Counted from the stretch's first letter, positions 1 through 8,242 are shown. The stretch: 63,616 nucleotides of DNA from Clostridia bacterium (GCA_017416485.1 JAFQCH010000015.1:1-63616); one strand, 5' to 3'. Notes: generated from the sequence alone by a model not told the origin. Numbers and translations are program-made.

Positions 1-68
1 TTTAATTTTCAAGGTCCGTGTCTCGCTTGCCGACTCTCTCTTGAGTGCCCTCTCGCGAGTGCCTGACT
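1..68 (-). other. rRNA operon leader (5' part only, leftward)
   Basis: This non-coding stretch lies downstream of two strong minus-strand promoters. Read on the minus strand it ends with ACCTTGAAAATTAAA at the window edge, a string typical of the leader or spacer close to 16S rRNA in Clostridia. The structural rRNA genes are not in the window, so the identity is inferred from the promoters, the leader string and the absence of coding potential. Confidence 0.6.
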
Positions 69-97
69 ATATTAGCACATCTCAAAGCGTTTGTCAA
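69..97 (-). promoter_or_regulatory. Downstream rrn promoter (P2)
   Basis: On the minus strand there is a perfect TTGACA (97-92), a 17-bp spacer and TAATAT (74-69). It drives transcription leftwards out of the window, into the presumed rRNA operon. Confidence 0.75.
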
Positions 98-235
98 GTA
101 CTTTTTTAAACTTTTTTCAAAAAGTTTTTTAAGTTCTTTCTCAACCTCTCTCCGTTCGGCGTCTCTCCGCACCCTGCGGTTTCCTACTCGGCCTTCGGTT
201 TTTTCGCTCTTCGGTGTGTTCCTCAGTGCTCGTTA

Positions 236-264
236 GTTATACACCTTTTTAAGCCATTTGTCAA
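236..264 (-). promoter_or_regulatory. Upstream rrn promoter (P1)
   Basis: On the minus strand there is TTGACA (264-259), a 17-bp spacer and TATAAC (241-236), 167 bp upstream of P2. Tandem strong promoters are the usual arrangement for rRNA operons in Firmicutes. A/T-rich tracts at 265-310 lie where an UP element would be. Confidence 0.72.
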
Positions 265-431
265 GCCTTTTTTTAAACTTTTTTCATCTTTTTTTGAAGT
301 TTTTTTGCGCGCCACAAGATATTGTGTTTTTAGCACCATTTTACCACAAAAGGAAAGATTTGCTGTGCATGTTTCACAGAAGGTATGGGAACAATTTGGA
401 CAGAATAAATAAAAAAGGGTGTTAAACAGAC

Positions 432-1142
432 ATGAAACTGAAATTGACTCGATACGGAAAAATCATTGCTTTTTTGACGGCCGCAGTGCTGCTGTGCGGA
501 AGCTGTGTTTTTGCGAAAAGCGACTACTTTTTACTCTATAATGAAAAAAATAATACGCAGGTTTTATCCAAATACGGCTCACGCGGGGAGGAAGTACGAA
601 AGATTCAGAACAAATTGAAAGAGCTCGGCTATTACACCGGTTCCGTGGACGGAATCTTCGGCACCAAGACGCAAAGTGCGGTGAAAGCATTCCAGCGCAA
701 CTGCGGATTAACAGTGGACGGCATAGCAGGCCCCAAAACATTATTATATTTAGGACTGGGCGGATCTTCGTCATCGTCAGGCTCCTACAGTTCCAATGAT
801 GTTTACCTGCTTGCAAAGCTGATTGCGGCAGAAGCCAGAGGTGAAAGCTACACGGGGCAGGTTGCCGTGGGGGCCGTGGTGCTCAACCGCGTGGAACACG
901 GTTCATTCCCCGACTCCATTTCAGGCGTGGTCTATCAGGCAGGTGCATTCAGCGCGGTCAAGGACAGCAACTGGAGCGTTTCACCGAATGCAACGGCACA
1001 AAAAGCAGCTCGCGACGCCATCAACGGCTGGGATCCCTCCGGCGGGGCTATATACTATTACAATCCCAAAACAGCAAAAAGCCAATGGATTCGCTCCCGA
1101 CCCATTATTGCCGTAATCGGGAATCATGTTTTCTGTTCGTAA
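432..1142 (+). CDS. sleB: SleB-type spore cortex / cell wall hydrolase
   Basis: Predicted secreted peptidoglycan hydrolase. Residues 1-28 form a signal peptide. Residues 48-110 are a PG_binding_1 domain (GSRGEEVRKIQNKL to VDGIAGPKT). A Ser/Gly linker follows, then a Hydrolase_2 (SleB/CwlJ) domain from about residue 125 with the catalytic Glu in AAEARGE. At 236 residues and with this order the protein matches SleB, a germination-specific lytic enzyme acting on muramic-delta-lactam cortex, which implies a spore former. A vegetative CwlJ/SleB-like role cannot be excluded. It is monocistronic, lies next to the divergent rrn promoters, and is followed by a terminator. Confidence 0.85.
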   Translation: MKLKLTRYGKIIAFLTAAVLLCGSCVFAKSDYFLLYNEKNNTQVLSKYGSRGEEVRKIQNKLKELGYYTGSVDGIFGTKTQSAVKAFQRNCGLTVDGIAGPKTLLYLGLGGSSSSSGSYSSNDVYLLAKLIAAEARGESYTGQVAVGAVVLNRVEHGSFPDSISGVVYQAGAFSAVKDSNWSVSPNATAQKAARDAINGWDPSGGAIYYYNPKTAKSQWIRSRPIIAVIGNHVFCS

Positions 1143-1150
1143 AGAAAAAA

Positions 1151-1188
1151 GGATTGCCAAACAAATTTTTGTCCGGCAATCCTTTTTT
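1151..1188. terminator. Bidirectional intrinsic terminator
   Basis: Arms GGATTGCC (1151-1158) and GGCAATCC (1175-1182) are followed by a T-run at 1183-1188 and preceded by an A-run. It serves the sleB gene on plus and the DUF2461 gene on minus. Confidence 0.85.
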
Positions 1189-1214
1189 ATTATATGATTG
1201 TAATCATTATACAT

Positions 1215-1985
1215 TCAGAAATCCCATTCGTCTGCCGATTTTGCGGTGGGCCAGAAGACGGCAGGTTCTTCTGCGGGGATTTCTTCTTTTTCTTCTTCCG
1301 GCTCGGGGATGCGTGCAAAGCGCACGGCGCGGTCAAAGAAAGCGCGGAAATCTTCCATTTTTTCAAACACGGTGCGGCAGTATGCCACCACACTGTCCAT
1401 GTCGGTAAGATCTTCGTCCTTGATGGGACACGAAAGCATCCACTGTTTATATTTAATGTATTCAATCATGGGGTCATTTGCATCGAAACCCTTCGGTGTG
1501 CGGCTGACATGGTCGCCACAAAACCAGGAACGAACTTCTTCGTCTGCCATGATGCGTGCAAACTCATCGGCATGTTCGGAAATATAACGGCGGACACGGT
1601 CGGTCACCTTGCGGTTGTCGGTAAACCACACCCCCACGCAGATTTCAGAACGGTTCTGCGGAGCGATTTGCACATAATAACTCATGGCAGTTTTTTCGCG
1701 ACCTTCGTCACCGACGGCACAGGCGAACCATGTTTTGTAAGGCGGCTTGCCTGCAGCATAGCGCACATCGCGGGCAGTGCGGTAAATAAATCGCTTGGTC
1801 GGAAACGCACGGATGCGGTCTGCCATAAAGGGACAGACTTCGCAAACCTGCTGCGCAATGGCGGCGGTGAAGGTTTCAAAATCCTTGCGCACAGATTCAT
1901 ACCGCGCGTGGGTTTCATGAAACCACGTACGGTTGTTGTGCATTTCAAGATCGGAAAGATATGATAACATGGGGGTAAAGAACAT
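1215..1985 (-). CDS. DUF2461 family protein
   Basis: 256 residues matching the DUF2461/TIGR02453 family: N-terminal motif FFTPMLSYLSDLEMHNNRTW, central RIYR-like FIYRTARDVRYAAGKPPYKTW, and the IAPQNRSEICVGVWF strand. The biochemical function is unknown for the family. The last 25 residues are acidic (PEPEEEKEEIPAEEP) and look like a disordered tail. The start lies 9 nt after the esterase stop codon, so the two are probably cotranscribed. No clear ribosome-binding site precedes the ATG, so translation may be coupled to the upstream gene. Confidence 0.8.
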   Translation of the reverse strand: MFFTPMLSYLSDLEMHNNRTWFHETHARYESVRKDFETFTAAIAQQVCEVCPFMADRIRAFPTKRFIYRTARDVRYAAGKPPYKTWFACAVGDEGREKTAMSYYVQIAPQNRSEICVGVWFTDNRKVTDRVRRYISEHADEFARIMADEEVRSWFCGDHVSRTPKGFDANDPMIEYIKYKQWMLSCPIKDEDLTDMDSVVAYCRTVFEKMEDFRAFFDRAVRFARIPEPEEEKEEIPAEEPAVFWPTAKSADEWDF

Positions 1986-1994
1986 AGTTTTTAT

Positions 1995-4052
1995 TTATCT
2001 GTCGCTCGGACGGCGGGTTTTGATGGTGATGACCACTGCGGCGGCGACCATTGCAACCATGACAACAATGAGAACGATACCGATGGCGGATCCGTCGGAC
2101 GAAAACTGTGTTGCAATTTCGGGCTGCTGTGCGGCTCCCATTTCGTCGGCCTCGCCTGCGGTGTTGCCGAGGGTGATGGAAATGGAGAAGGTTTCAGGTG
2201 CGGCGGTGGTATCATTGTAAACCGGCGCGGTGGTGGAAGCATCACCTGCGGGTTCGGCAGTGGTTGCATTTTCTGCGGCAGAATTAGTGGTACCGGCGGC
2301 AACGGTGGTATCAACAACCGTTAAGCCCGAATCCGTTGTGATGGGGGCTTTGGTTGTGGTGGTTGCGGCCTTGGTGGTTGTGGTGGTGTTGGACGAATTT
2401 GCTTTGGTAGTAGTATTGGAAGAAGACGGCTTGGTTGTGGTGGCAGGTGCCTGGGTCGTGGCCTGTGTAGGACGGCCTGCGCTGTTTGCGTTGTTGGCGG
2501 CTTCTTCGCGGGATGCAAGAACGCTGGCAGCAATGGAAGCATCAATATCAATATTACCGCTGTTGTTATTGTTATTATTGGGTTTGGTGGTGTTATTATT
2601 ACCACTATTATTGTTATTATTGGGCTTGGTGGTGGTTGCCTGCGCCGCATTGAACGCATCAATCACAGCCTGCCGGCTTGCATACGGATTAACACCGTTA
2701 ATGCTTGCAGCGGTGGGCAAGGAATGCGCACCGATGATGGCGGGATCAATCAGGTCTGCCATGGCAACGGCACCAAGCGCTGTCAGGTGCGCACCGTCGG
2801 TGGTGAGCGCAGGCAGCAACGCATTGCTGTCAACAGGGTTGTCCATGGGGGACATTTCAAAATAACCGTCGATAAGGGTGGTGGAACGAACCCAATCGTC
2901 CAACTGATCGCACATGACCTGTGCATCGGCAGTCCAGCTCAGGTCACCTGTTTGGCCAAGGAATTCGCGCTCGTAGCCTTTCCATGCGGTTTTGGTGAAG
3001 AAATAGACCTTCATACCTTTTTGGCGGGCAGCGGCAATGATCTGCTTGTAGCCGTTAATGATATCATCCACCGAAGAATAAGGGGCTTCGCCCTTCATGC
3101 TTTCAGTCATGGGATGCAGAATGTCGTTCAGGCCGATTTTAACAAGCAACACTTTGGCACCCGTGATGTCAAGCGCATCGCGTTCAAAACGATCCACAAC
3201 AGCCTTGCCGTAGAGGTTTCCGATGAGGCCTGTTCCGTCGTGCAGAAGACGGTTTGCAACAATGGAATTATTGACAAAGCCGACATGGGAATAACCCGCG
3301 GTGTAGGCTCTTTGTGCAAAATAATGATATGCTTCGTTGGTGAGGGTGGAGTCGCCGAGGAAGACAACCGAGTAAGCATCGGCATAGGTGGAACGCACGT
3401 CCAGACGAGTAAGGAACGGAATGGTGTGGTAGGTAATGGCACCCGAAGAAATTTTGATTTCGCTGTTTGCGTTGGTATTTTTGTTGTTGATGGCACTTTC
3501 AAGTGCTGCCATATTCAGAAAGCTTCTGCCGCCGTAGAGGCCACCGGTTTTGATGTAAGTTGTTGCGGGAAAAAACACACTGACAGTAACATAGTCAAGG
3601 GAAGATGTGGGGAAATAGATGCTGTCGGTCCAGAGGGTTTCGCCGGGTTTGATTTCTGCCGAAGTTTGCCCGTCATTGAAGGTTACGGGGGTTGCGGTTT
3701 CGGTCAGGATTGCAGCGGTGGTGGATGTGTCTGTTTTTGCAATGGAAACCGCGCCGATCTTGAGTGTAGATGTGCCATATTCATTGGAGAAGCACAGCTT
3801 GGTGTAAAGACCGCCTGCGGAAATCTGCAACTGTGTGCGCACGACCGAACGGGCAGGAATAAGGTCATTGAATTTGAGGTTTGAGGTCAGGTTAATGGAG
3901 CCGTCCACGGCTGCGGTTGACCAGGAAGAAATCCATGAACCTGCGCTGGCGGCTTCGGCCTCGGGCGCAAAAGCAAACAAGCCTGCCGCACCCGACACAA
4001 GAATCACTGCCGCGGCAAGGAACATGGCAACAAAGACTTTTATTTTTTTCAT
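1995..4052 (-). CDS. Secreted SGNH/GDSL esterase with Asn/Thr-rich stalk and C-terminal anchor
   Basis: 685 residues from ATG 4052; an in-frame upstream extension has no Shine-Dalgarno site, whereas this start is preceded by GGGGGA. Layout: signal peptide (1-34), a beta-rich N-terminal domain (WISSWSTAAVDG to FSNEYGTSTLKI), and an SGNH hydrolase core with Ser in FLGDSTL, the Gly/Asn block in KIGLNDI and the Asp/His pair in TDGAHLT. A low-complexity stalk with NNNNN runs and TTTKAATTTTK follows, then a transmembrane helix (IGIVLIVVMVAMVAAAVVI) and a basic tail. Probably a surface-tethered carbohydrate or acyl esterase. The substrate cannot be told from sequence. Confidence 0.82.
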   Translation of the reverse strand: MKKIKVFVAMFLAAAVILVSGAAGLFAFAPEAEAASAGSWISSWSTAAVDGSINLTSNLKFNDLIPARSVVRTQLQISAGGLYTKLCFSNEYGTSTLKIGAVSIAKTDTSTTAAILTETATPVTFNDGQTSAEIKPGETLWTDSIYFPTSSLDYVTVSVFFPATTYIKTGGLYGGRSFLNMAALESAINNKNTNANSEIKISSGAITYHTIPFLTRLDVRSTYADAYSVVFLGDSTLTNEAYHYFAQRAYTAGYSHVGFVNNSIVANRLLHDGTGLIGNLYGKAVVDRFERDALDITGAKVLLVKIGLNDILHPMTESMKGEAPYSSVDDIINGYKQIIAAARQKGMKVYFFTKTAWKGYEREFLGQTGDLSWTADAQVMCDQLDDWVRSTTLIDGYFEMSPMDNPVDSNALLPALTTDGAHLTALGAVAMADLIDPAIIGAHSLPTAASINGVNPYASRQAVIDAFNAAQATTTKPNNNNNSGNNNTTKPNNNNNNSGNIDIDASIAASVLASREEAANNANSAGRPTQATTQAPATTTKPSSSNTTTKANSSNTTTTTKAATTTTKAPITTDSGLTVVDTTVAAGTTNSAAENATTAEPAGDASTTAPVYNDTTAAPETFSISITLGNTAGEADEMGAAQQPEIATQFSSDGSAIGIVLIVVMVAMVAAAVVITIKTRRPSDR
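2380..2640 (-). repeat. Low-complexity Asn/Thr/Lys stalk-coding repeat
   Basis: Within the esterase gene, near-identical blocks encode TTKPNNNNNSGNN twice, followed by Ser-Ser-Asn-Thr-Thr-Thr runs. Trinucleotide AAC/ACC repetition makes the stalk a likely site of length variation. Confidence 0.6.
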
Positions 4053-4116
4053 CGGTAAATCCCCCACACAAAAACTTTTATCTGATAAAAATAAACGCGC
4101 ATAGGTATACAGATAC

Positions 4117-4145
4117 AATATAGCACTTAATTTATTTTTCGTCAA
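4117..4145 (-). promoter_or_regulatory. Promoter of esterase-DUF2461 operon
   Basis: On the minus strand there is TTGACG (4145-4140), a 17-bp spacer and TATATT (4122-4117), 65 bp upstream of the esterase start. Confidence 0.65.
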
Positions 4146-4169
4146 GAAGATTTTTGAACAGAGGTGGAA

Positions 4170-4210
4170 TTTATCGCAAAAAGCAGGGACTGCACGCACA
4201 GTCCCTGCTT
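4170..4210 (-). terminator. Intrinsic terminator after GDPD gene
   Basis: A 12-bp stem, AAGCAGGGACTG (4181-4192) and CAGTCCCTGCTT (4199-4210), is followed on the minus strand by TTTTTGCG. It starts directly after the GDPD stop codon. Confidence 0.85.
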
Positions 4211-4213
4211 TGC

Positions 4214-5044
4214 TCACGGCAGAATTTTATTCGTTGTGATGTATTTGACCCCAAACAGACGCAGCCAGTCCACAACCGGCGGGAAGTCCACCGTCCAGGA
4301 TGCAAGGGTGATGCCCTTTTGGCGGGCAGTTTTTAACATTTTGTAATTATCTGCAAAACCGAAATTGAAGGCAAGCCCCATGTTGTTTTCTTCGGCGAAG
4401 GCAATGTCTTCTTCGGTGATATGATTGATGAGATACCACAGCTCAATCTCTTTATCGAGCTCGCGTACCTTGGCAATACGGTCTTCGTTGAAGTCAATAA
4501 CAAGCGCGTTTTCATACGCAGGAGAAGCCTTGAGCACATTGAGCATGCTCTGCATATCTTCGGGAGTGCCGCCCTTGACCTCAACCATGGCACGCATGCC
4601 GTATTCTTCGCAGATGGTAAGCGCATTTTCAAAGGTGGTAAAATGCAGGTCGGGATAATTTTCAACACCATTGCCGTTGTCGATGGTCAGCTGCACGATT
4701 TCATCGTAGGTAAACGAGCACACTTCCCCTTCCCCGTCGGTCATTTTGTCCACAGTGTCGTCATGATTCACAATCCACACGCCGTCCTTGGTGGGCATGA
4801 TGTCAAATTCCGCGGCATAGAAACCTGCCTTGCCAGCTTCTTCAATGGCGGGTGCTGTGTTTTCGGGTGCAACGGCAGAAAGGCCGCGATGGGCGGTGAA
4901 ATAAATTTCGGTGTTAAAAAGACCTGCAAGACTGCACTCTGCTGAAACGGTCTGAAAACCGATGCCGAAATAAAATGCACAAAGGCCAAGGAAAACAACC
5001 ACGCAGACAAGCGCGGTGAGCGTTTTACGGATTCTTTTTTTCAT
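4214..5044 (-). CDS. Membrane-anchored glycerophosphodiester phosphodiesterase
   Basis: 276 residues from ATG 5044, with GGAGG upstream. One N-terminal hydrophobic segment (TALVCVVVFLGLCAFYFGIGF) is a signal anchor or uncleaved signal peptide, so the enzyme acts outside the membrane. The GDPD TIM-barrel signatures are intact: AHRG, PENT, EFDI (metal-binding E-x-D), NHDD (second catalytic His) and VEVKGG. The expected reaction is hydrolysis of glycerophosphodiesters to glycerol-3-phosphate and alcohol; lipoteichoic-acid or lysophospholipid substrates are possible. A second, cytosolic-looking GDPD lies at 58454. Confidence 0.87.
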   Translation of the reverse strand: MKKRIRKTLTALVCVVVFLGLCAFYFGIGFQTVSAECSLAGLFNTEIYFTAHRGLSAVAPENTAPAIEEAGKAGFYAAEFDIMPTKDGVWIVNHDDTVDKMTDGEGEVCSFTYDEIVQLTIDNGNGVENYPDLHFTTFENALTICEEYGMRAMVEVKGGTPEDMQSMLNVLKASPAYENALVIDFNEDRIAKVRELDKEIELWYLINHITEEDIAFAEENNMGLAFNFGFADNYKMLKTARQKGITLASWTVDFPPVVDWLRLFGVKYITTNKILP

Positions 5045-5072
5045 AACCAAACCTCCGATGGTTTTTAATTTT

Positions 5073-5101
5073 ACTATAGCAGAACAGACAAAATTTGTCA
5101 A
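5073..5101 (-). promoter_or_regulatory. Promoter of GDPD gene
   Basis: On the minus strand there is TTGACA (5101-5096), a 17-bp spacer and TATAGT (5078-5073), 29 bp upstream of the start codon. Confidence 0.72.
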
Positions 5102-5130
5102 TTTGCAATAACAGAAGCGGGCAGACAAAG

Positions 5131-5160
5131 AAAAAACCTCGTCCGGCAATTGACGAGGCT
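5131..5160 (-). terminator. Orphan minus-strand terminator
   Basis: CCTCGTC (5137-5143) pairs with GACGAGG (5152-5158). On the minus strand the hairpin is followed by TTTTTT. It lies upstream of the GDPD promoter with no minus-strand gene before it, so it may end a short RNA started in the 5160-5370 gap. Confidence 0.5.
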
Positions 5161-5249
5161 CTTTCTGAATATATGGGATTTGAAGTAGGAAGATTTCGTG
5201 TTGATGACTACATTATATACCGCTTTGTCAGCAAAAAATAGGCTGTTTT

Positions 5250-5278
5250 GATTACAAAATCTTTACAGTTTTGTAATC
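5250..5278. promoter_or_regulatory. Inverted repeat upstream of dockerin-hydrolase gene
   Basis: Perfect 10-bp arms GATTACAAAA (5250-5259) and TTTTGTAATC (5269-5278) with a 9-nt loop, 34 bp upstream of the -35 element of the next gene. It could be an operator or a weak terminator. The remainder of the 5045-5374 gap shows nothing else clear. Confidence 0.4.
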
Positions 5279-5311
5279 TTTATTTTCTGTTTTATCATCA
5301 TTCCCGGGCGG

Positions 5312-5340
5312 TTGATTTTTTCGCAAAGAAGTGCTACAAT
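5312..5340 (+). promoter_or_regulatory. Promoter of dockerin-serine hydrolase gene
   Basis: TTGATT (5312-5317), a 17-bp spacer and TACAAT (5335-5340), 35 bp before the start codon. Confidence 0.68.
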
Positions 5341-5374
5341 AAAATTGTTATTTATTCAACAGGAGGCTTACAAA

Positions 5375-6775
5375 ATGATTAAAAAAAGCAGAAAGATTTT
5401 TTCTTTTGTGTTGGTTTTCTGCCTGTTATGCGGCAGTATGAGCATGGTTGCAGGTGCTATCGGCATCACCAATTTTTTCCTTTTGGGGGATGTCAACAAT
5501 GACGGTGCAGTCACGGCAGACGATGCAAGACTGACCCTTCGTTATGTGGTTTATCTGGAAGACGATGAAGACATCATCCGTCTTTGCGGCGAGGATTATG
5601 AATATCAGTTCGCGATGGATGCCAACCGCGACGGCAAGCTCGATTCCGGCGATGCAAGAATGATTCTGCGCATGTCTGTGGGGCTGGAAGGCAACAAAAG
5701 CAGTTATTCCTACAACAAATCGGCGGTGGATGCCATTTGCAAGCAATACAGTGCCTACGGCGTGCAGGCAGCGGTGATTCGTGACGGCAAAGTAATCGAT
5801 GCCTACAGCTACGGTGTTGCCGACAAGCAAACAGGCCGCGCCGTAAAAGATTCCACCAAGTTCCGTGCATCTTCTCTGTCTAAGCTGGTCACCTTTGCAA
5901 CCTGCATGGCATTGGTGGACAGAGGCGTGCTGGATCTGGACGAAGATATCGGTACTTATTTCGGTTTCTCCGTACGCAACCCTTCGTATCCCAATGACAA
6001 AATCACACTGCGTATGCTGATGACGCATTCTTCAACCATCACAGGCGGCAGTTCTTTCAACGCAAGCCTTGAAAGCGGATCGACCTATCCCATACGCACC
6101 CTGCTCAACGATTCGGGGAACTATAATCTTTATGACAAGCCCGGTGAAGTTTCGGAATATTCCAATTTCGGTGCAGCCCTTGTGGGTTGCATCTGCGAAC
6201 TTGCAACAGGCAGGTGCTTTGAAGACCTCGCCCAACAATACATTATTGATCCCTTGGGCCTCGATGCCGGTTTTGTATCGACCTCGCTTGCAAACAAAGA
6301 CTATGCAAAGCTCTATTCGGGCGGCTCGGAGCAGTGGGGCGATTTTTATTTTAACAACATCCGCTTCTCGTCCGTGCTCGGGCAGACTGTGCACATCACA
6401 CAGGGAAACCTGCTTATCAACACAAGCGACTATGCAAAGGTGCTTTGCATGCTGCTCAATGGCGGCGTTGCCGAAGACGGCACACGGGTGTTGTCGCAGT
6501 GGGCGGTCAACGAAATGCTGTGTGACCAGTATGTGAACGGCTATGAAGTGGTGGGTTTTGCAACCTACATCATCCCCAGCCTGTATGAAGGGATGACGCA
6601 TTACACGCACACCGGCTCGTCCTACGGCTTCCACGGTGCGTATGCCATGGACAAGGATTACAAAAACGGAGTTGTTGTGTTCACCTCCGGCTGTGCAAGA
6701 AGTCTGGATGAAAGTACGTATATTTATAATGTCTGTCAGGCAATCATTTACGAACTCATGCCGGAGTTTGAGTAA
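5375..6775 (+). CDS. Secreted dockerin-fused serine hydrolase (beta-lactamase/class C family)
   Basis: 466 residues from ATG 5375, behind AGGAGG. The signal peptide ends near residue 28. Residues 37-105 are a type I dockerin with two Ca-binding loops (GDVNNDGAVTADDARLTLR and DANRDGKLDSGDARMILRM). The remainder is a class C beta-lactamase/D,D-peptidase-like fold with the SxxK motif SLSK (Ser167, Lys170), YSN as YxN, and HTG as the KTG equivalent. Esterase, D-aminopeptidase or transpeptidase-like chemistry is possible; actual beta-lactamase activity is not implied. The dockerin implies docking to a cohesin-bearing partner, which is not encoded in this window. Confidence 0.85.
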   Translation: MIKKSRKIFSFVLVFCLLCGSMSMVAGAIGITNFFLLGDVNNDGAVTADDARLTLRYVVYLEDDEDIIRLCGEDYEYQFAMDANRDGKLDSGDARMILRMSVGLEGNKSSYSYNKSAVDAICKQYSAYGVQAAVIRDGKVIDAYSYGVADKQTGRAVKDSTKFRASSLSKLVTFATCMALVDRGVLDLDEDIGTYFGFSVRNPSYPNDKITLRMLMTHSSTITGGSSFNASLESGSTYPIRTLLNDSGNYNLYDKPGEVSEYSNFGAALVGCICELATGRCFEDLAQQYIIDPLGLDAGFVSTSLANKDYAKLYSGGSEQWGDFYFNNIRFSSVLGQTVHITQGNLLINTSDYAKVLCMLLNGGVAEDGTRVLSQWAVNEMLCDQYVNGYEVVGFATYIIPSLYEGMTHYTHTGSSYGFHGAYAMDKDYKNGVVVFTSGCARSLDESTYIYNVCQAIIYELMPEFE

Positions 6776-6792
6776 GCAGAACAAAAAAGTTC

Positions 6793-6821
6793 TTGTTATT
6801 TTTACATTCGTGTGGTAAAAT
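6793..6821 (+). promoter_or_regulatory. Promoter of metallophosphoesterase gene
   Basis: TTGTTA (6793-6798), a 17-bp spacer and TAAAAT (6816-6821), 32 bp before the start codon. Confidence 0.65.
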
Positions 6822-6853
6822 ATTTGTATCTATAAAAAAGCGAGGGATTCAAT

Positions 6854-7852
6854 ATGGCAGTTTTTAAATCCATTATGTCCAATTTTTTGTCCTTTATCAT
6901 GGCAATCGTACTCACAGTGATCCCGTATGCGGGCTTTGAACTTCCCGTCATTGACAATGCGGAAGAAAACTGCAAAATGACAGCAGAGCTCATTTCCGAC
7001 ACGCATCTGGAAGAAACCGAACTCCTGCGTCCGCTGTTTCTTGTGGTGGGCCTTAAAAACCTGCAAAGGGCCAAAGTGCCGATTGATGCAGTTGTGATTG
7101 CAGGCGACATCACCAACTACGCAGACGAAGCTTCCCTGGCAAGGCATTATGAAATCTTCAGCAAACACTCCCCCGCTGTTGCAATCACCGCCGCAGGCAA
7201 TCACGATATCGGCCATGTCGGTGACCGTGGTGTGACGAACATCACCCGCGAAGAGGCAAAAGCAAACTTTATCCGCTATAACAACGAATATCTCGGCATT
7301 GAAGCCGAAGACAACTATTATTCCTATGATGTCAACGGCTACACATTCATCGTGCTCGGTGACGAAGTCATTGACGGCGGCCATTGGGACGGCATGGACA
7401 TCACCGAAGCACAACTTGACTTCCTTGACAGTGAACTTGCCCGTGCAACTGCCGACGGTAAACCCGCATTTGTTGTCTGCCACTGGCCTGTGGACGGTAT
7501 GAACGGGCAGGAGATCGTGTATCCCGACAGCGGCATTGAACTGGATAAGAACGACATTAAGTCTGTGATGGAAAAATACAGCAACGTGTTCTACATCAGC
7601 GGCCACATTCACGGCGGAATCAAAAGCGAAGCCGCGGCTGACTTTGTGGGCTTTGCAAATGTCGAACAGGAAAACGGAGTGACCTACGTTTCGCTTCCCA
7701 CCTACGGCATTGTCAATTCCTTCGGCAACCCCGCAAGTGCCACGGGCATGCAGATGGAAGTGTATGACAGCAAAGTTATTTTCCGCCCGCGCAACTTCCT
7801 GACGAACAAATGGTTCACCAACGCCGTTTACACCATTGACCTGACAGCATAA
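6854..7852 (+). CDS. Calcineurin-like metallophosphoesterase
   Basis: 332 residues. An N-terminal hydrophobic stretch (LSFIMAIVLTVIPYAGF) suggests export or membrane anchoring. All dinuclear-metal motifs are present in order: SDTH, AGDI, GNHD, CHWP and SGHIHGG. The substrate is unknown; phosphodiesters or nucleotides are the usual candidates. The start is preceded by GCGAGGGA. It is monocistronic, with its own promoter and terminator. Confidence 0.82.
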   Translation: MAVFKSIMSNFLSFIMAIVLTVIPYAGFELPVIDNAEENCKMTAELISDTHLEETELLRPLFLVVGLKNLQRAKVPIDAVVIAGDITNYADEASLARHYEIFSKHSPAVAITAAGNHDIGHVGDRGVTNITREEAKANFIRYNNEYLGIEAEDNYYSYDVNGYTFIVLGDEVIDGGHWDGMDITEAQLDFLDSELARATADGKPAFVVCHWPVDGMNGQEIVYPDSGIELDKNDIKSVMEKYSNVFYISGHIHGGIKSEAAADFVGFANVEQENGVTYVSLPTYGIVNSFGNPASATGMQMEVYDSKVIFRPRNFLTNKWFTNAVYTIDLTA

Positions 7853-7876
7853 AAACACAAATGAAAATAAAAAAAT

Positions 7877-7908
7877 AAAGACTCCGCAAAGGAGTCTTTA
7901 TTTTTTTC
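7877..7908. terminator. Bidirectional intrinsic terminator
   Basis: AAAGACTCC (7877-7885) and GGAGTCTTT (7891-7899), with a GCAAA loop and T-runs on both strands. It separates the metallophosphoesterase from the convergent small ORF. Confidence 0.82.
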
Positions 7909-7950
7909 TGTACAGATAAAATTGCAATGGATTGTTTGTTGCTTTGCGAC

Positions 7951-8088
7951 TTATTCGTTGTTTTCAGAAGAGCCGCCAAGAACATCAGAGCCGTTGAACA
8001 GCTTCAGGAGCATGTCGATGATCTGCTTGAGATAGTCAATGAAAGTCTGGATCCATGCGTAGCTATCATTCTTATCAAGCATTGGCAT
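7951..8088 (-). CDS. Small amphipathic-helix protein A (45 aa)
   Basis: Translation from ATG 8088 gives 45 residues. Residues 11-31 (AWIQTFIDYLKQIIDMLLKLF) alternate hydrophobic and charged residues as in an amphipathic helix, followed by a Gly/Ser turn and an acidic end (SSENNE). A ribosome-binding site (GTGAGGTG) is well placed, and a promoter and inverted repeat lie upstream. It has no match known to me. With its two neighbours it forms a set with the same plan. A secreted leaderless peptide, a membrane-active regulator or a type I toxin are all possible. Confidence 0.6.
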   Translation of the reverse strand: MPMLDKNDSYAWIQTFIDYLKQIIDMLLKLFNGSDVLGGSSENNE

Positions 8089-8117
8089 TGTGTGCGCACC
8101 TCACTTTTTATGAACTT

Positions 8118-8133
8118 CGGATATACATATCCG
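8118..8133. promoter_or_regulatory. Inverted repeat (possible operator) upstream of small protein A
   Basis: CGGATAT (8118-8124), AC, then ATATCCG (8127-8133). It lies between the promoter and the start codon of small protein A, so it would be in the 5' leader. Confidence 0.4.
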
Positions 8134-8140
8134 CTTATTC

Positions 8141-8169
8141 AGCATAACACAAATATTTCACAAATACAA
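8141..8169 (-). promoter_or_regulatory. Promoter of small protein A
   Basis: On the minus strand there is TTGTAT (8169-8164), a 17-bp spacer and TATGCT (8146-8141). Confidence 0.5.
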
Positions 8170-8242
8170 TAGAAAAATGAAAAGAAAAGCAAAGTTTTAG
8201 CAATTTTGCCAAAAGTTAACCACATTTTTTGTTAAAACTGAA

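Noticed and set aside
45..236. 63-codon plus-strand frame in the left-edge gap
   Set aside because: It lies across the two minus-strand rrn promoters and is Phe/Ser/Arg low-complexity without a ribosome-binding site.
2380..2640. Asn/Thr codon repeats considered as a CRISPR or satellite
   Set aside because: They are in frame and encode the stalk of the esterase; there are no spacers.
2724..3884. 386-codon plus-strand frame opposite the SGNH esterase
   Set aside because: Antisense to intact catalytic motifs; composition unlike a real protein.
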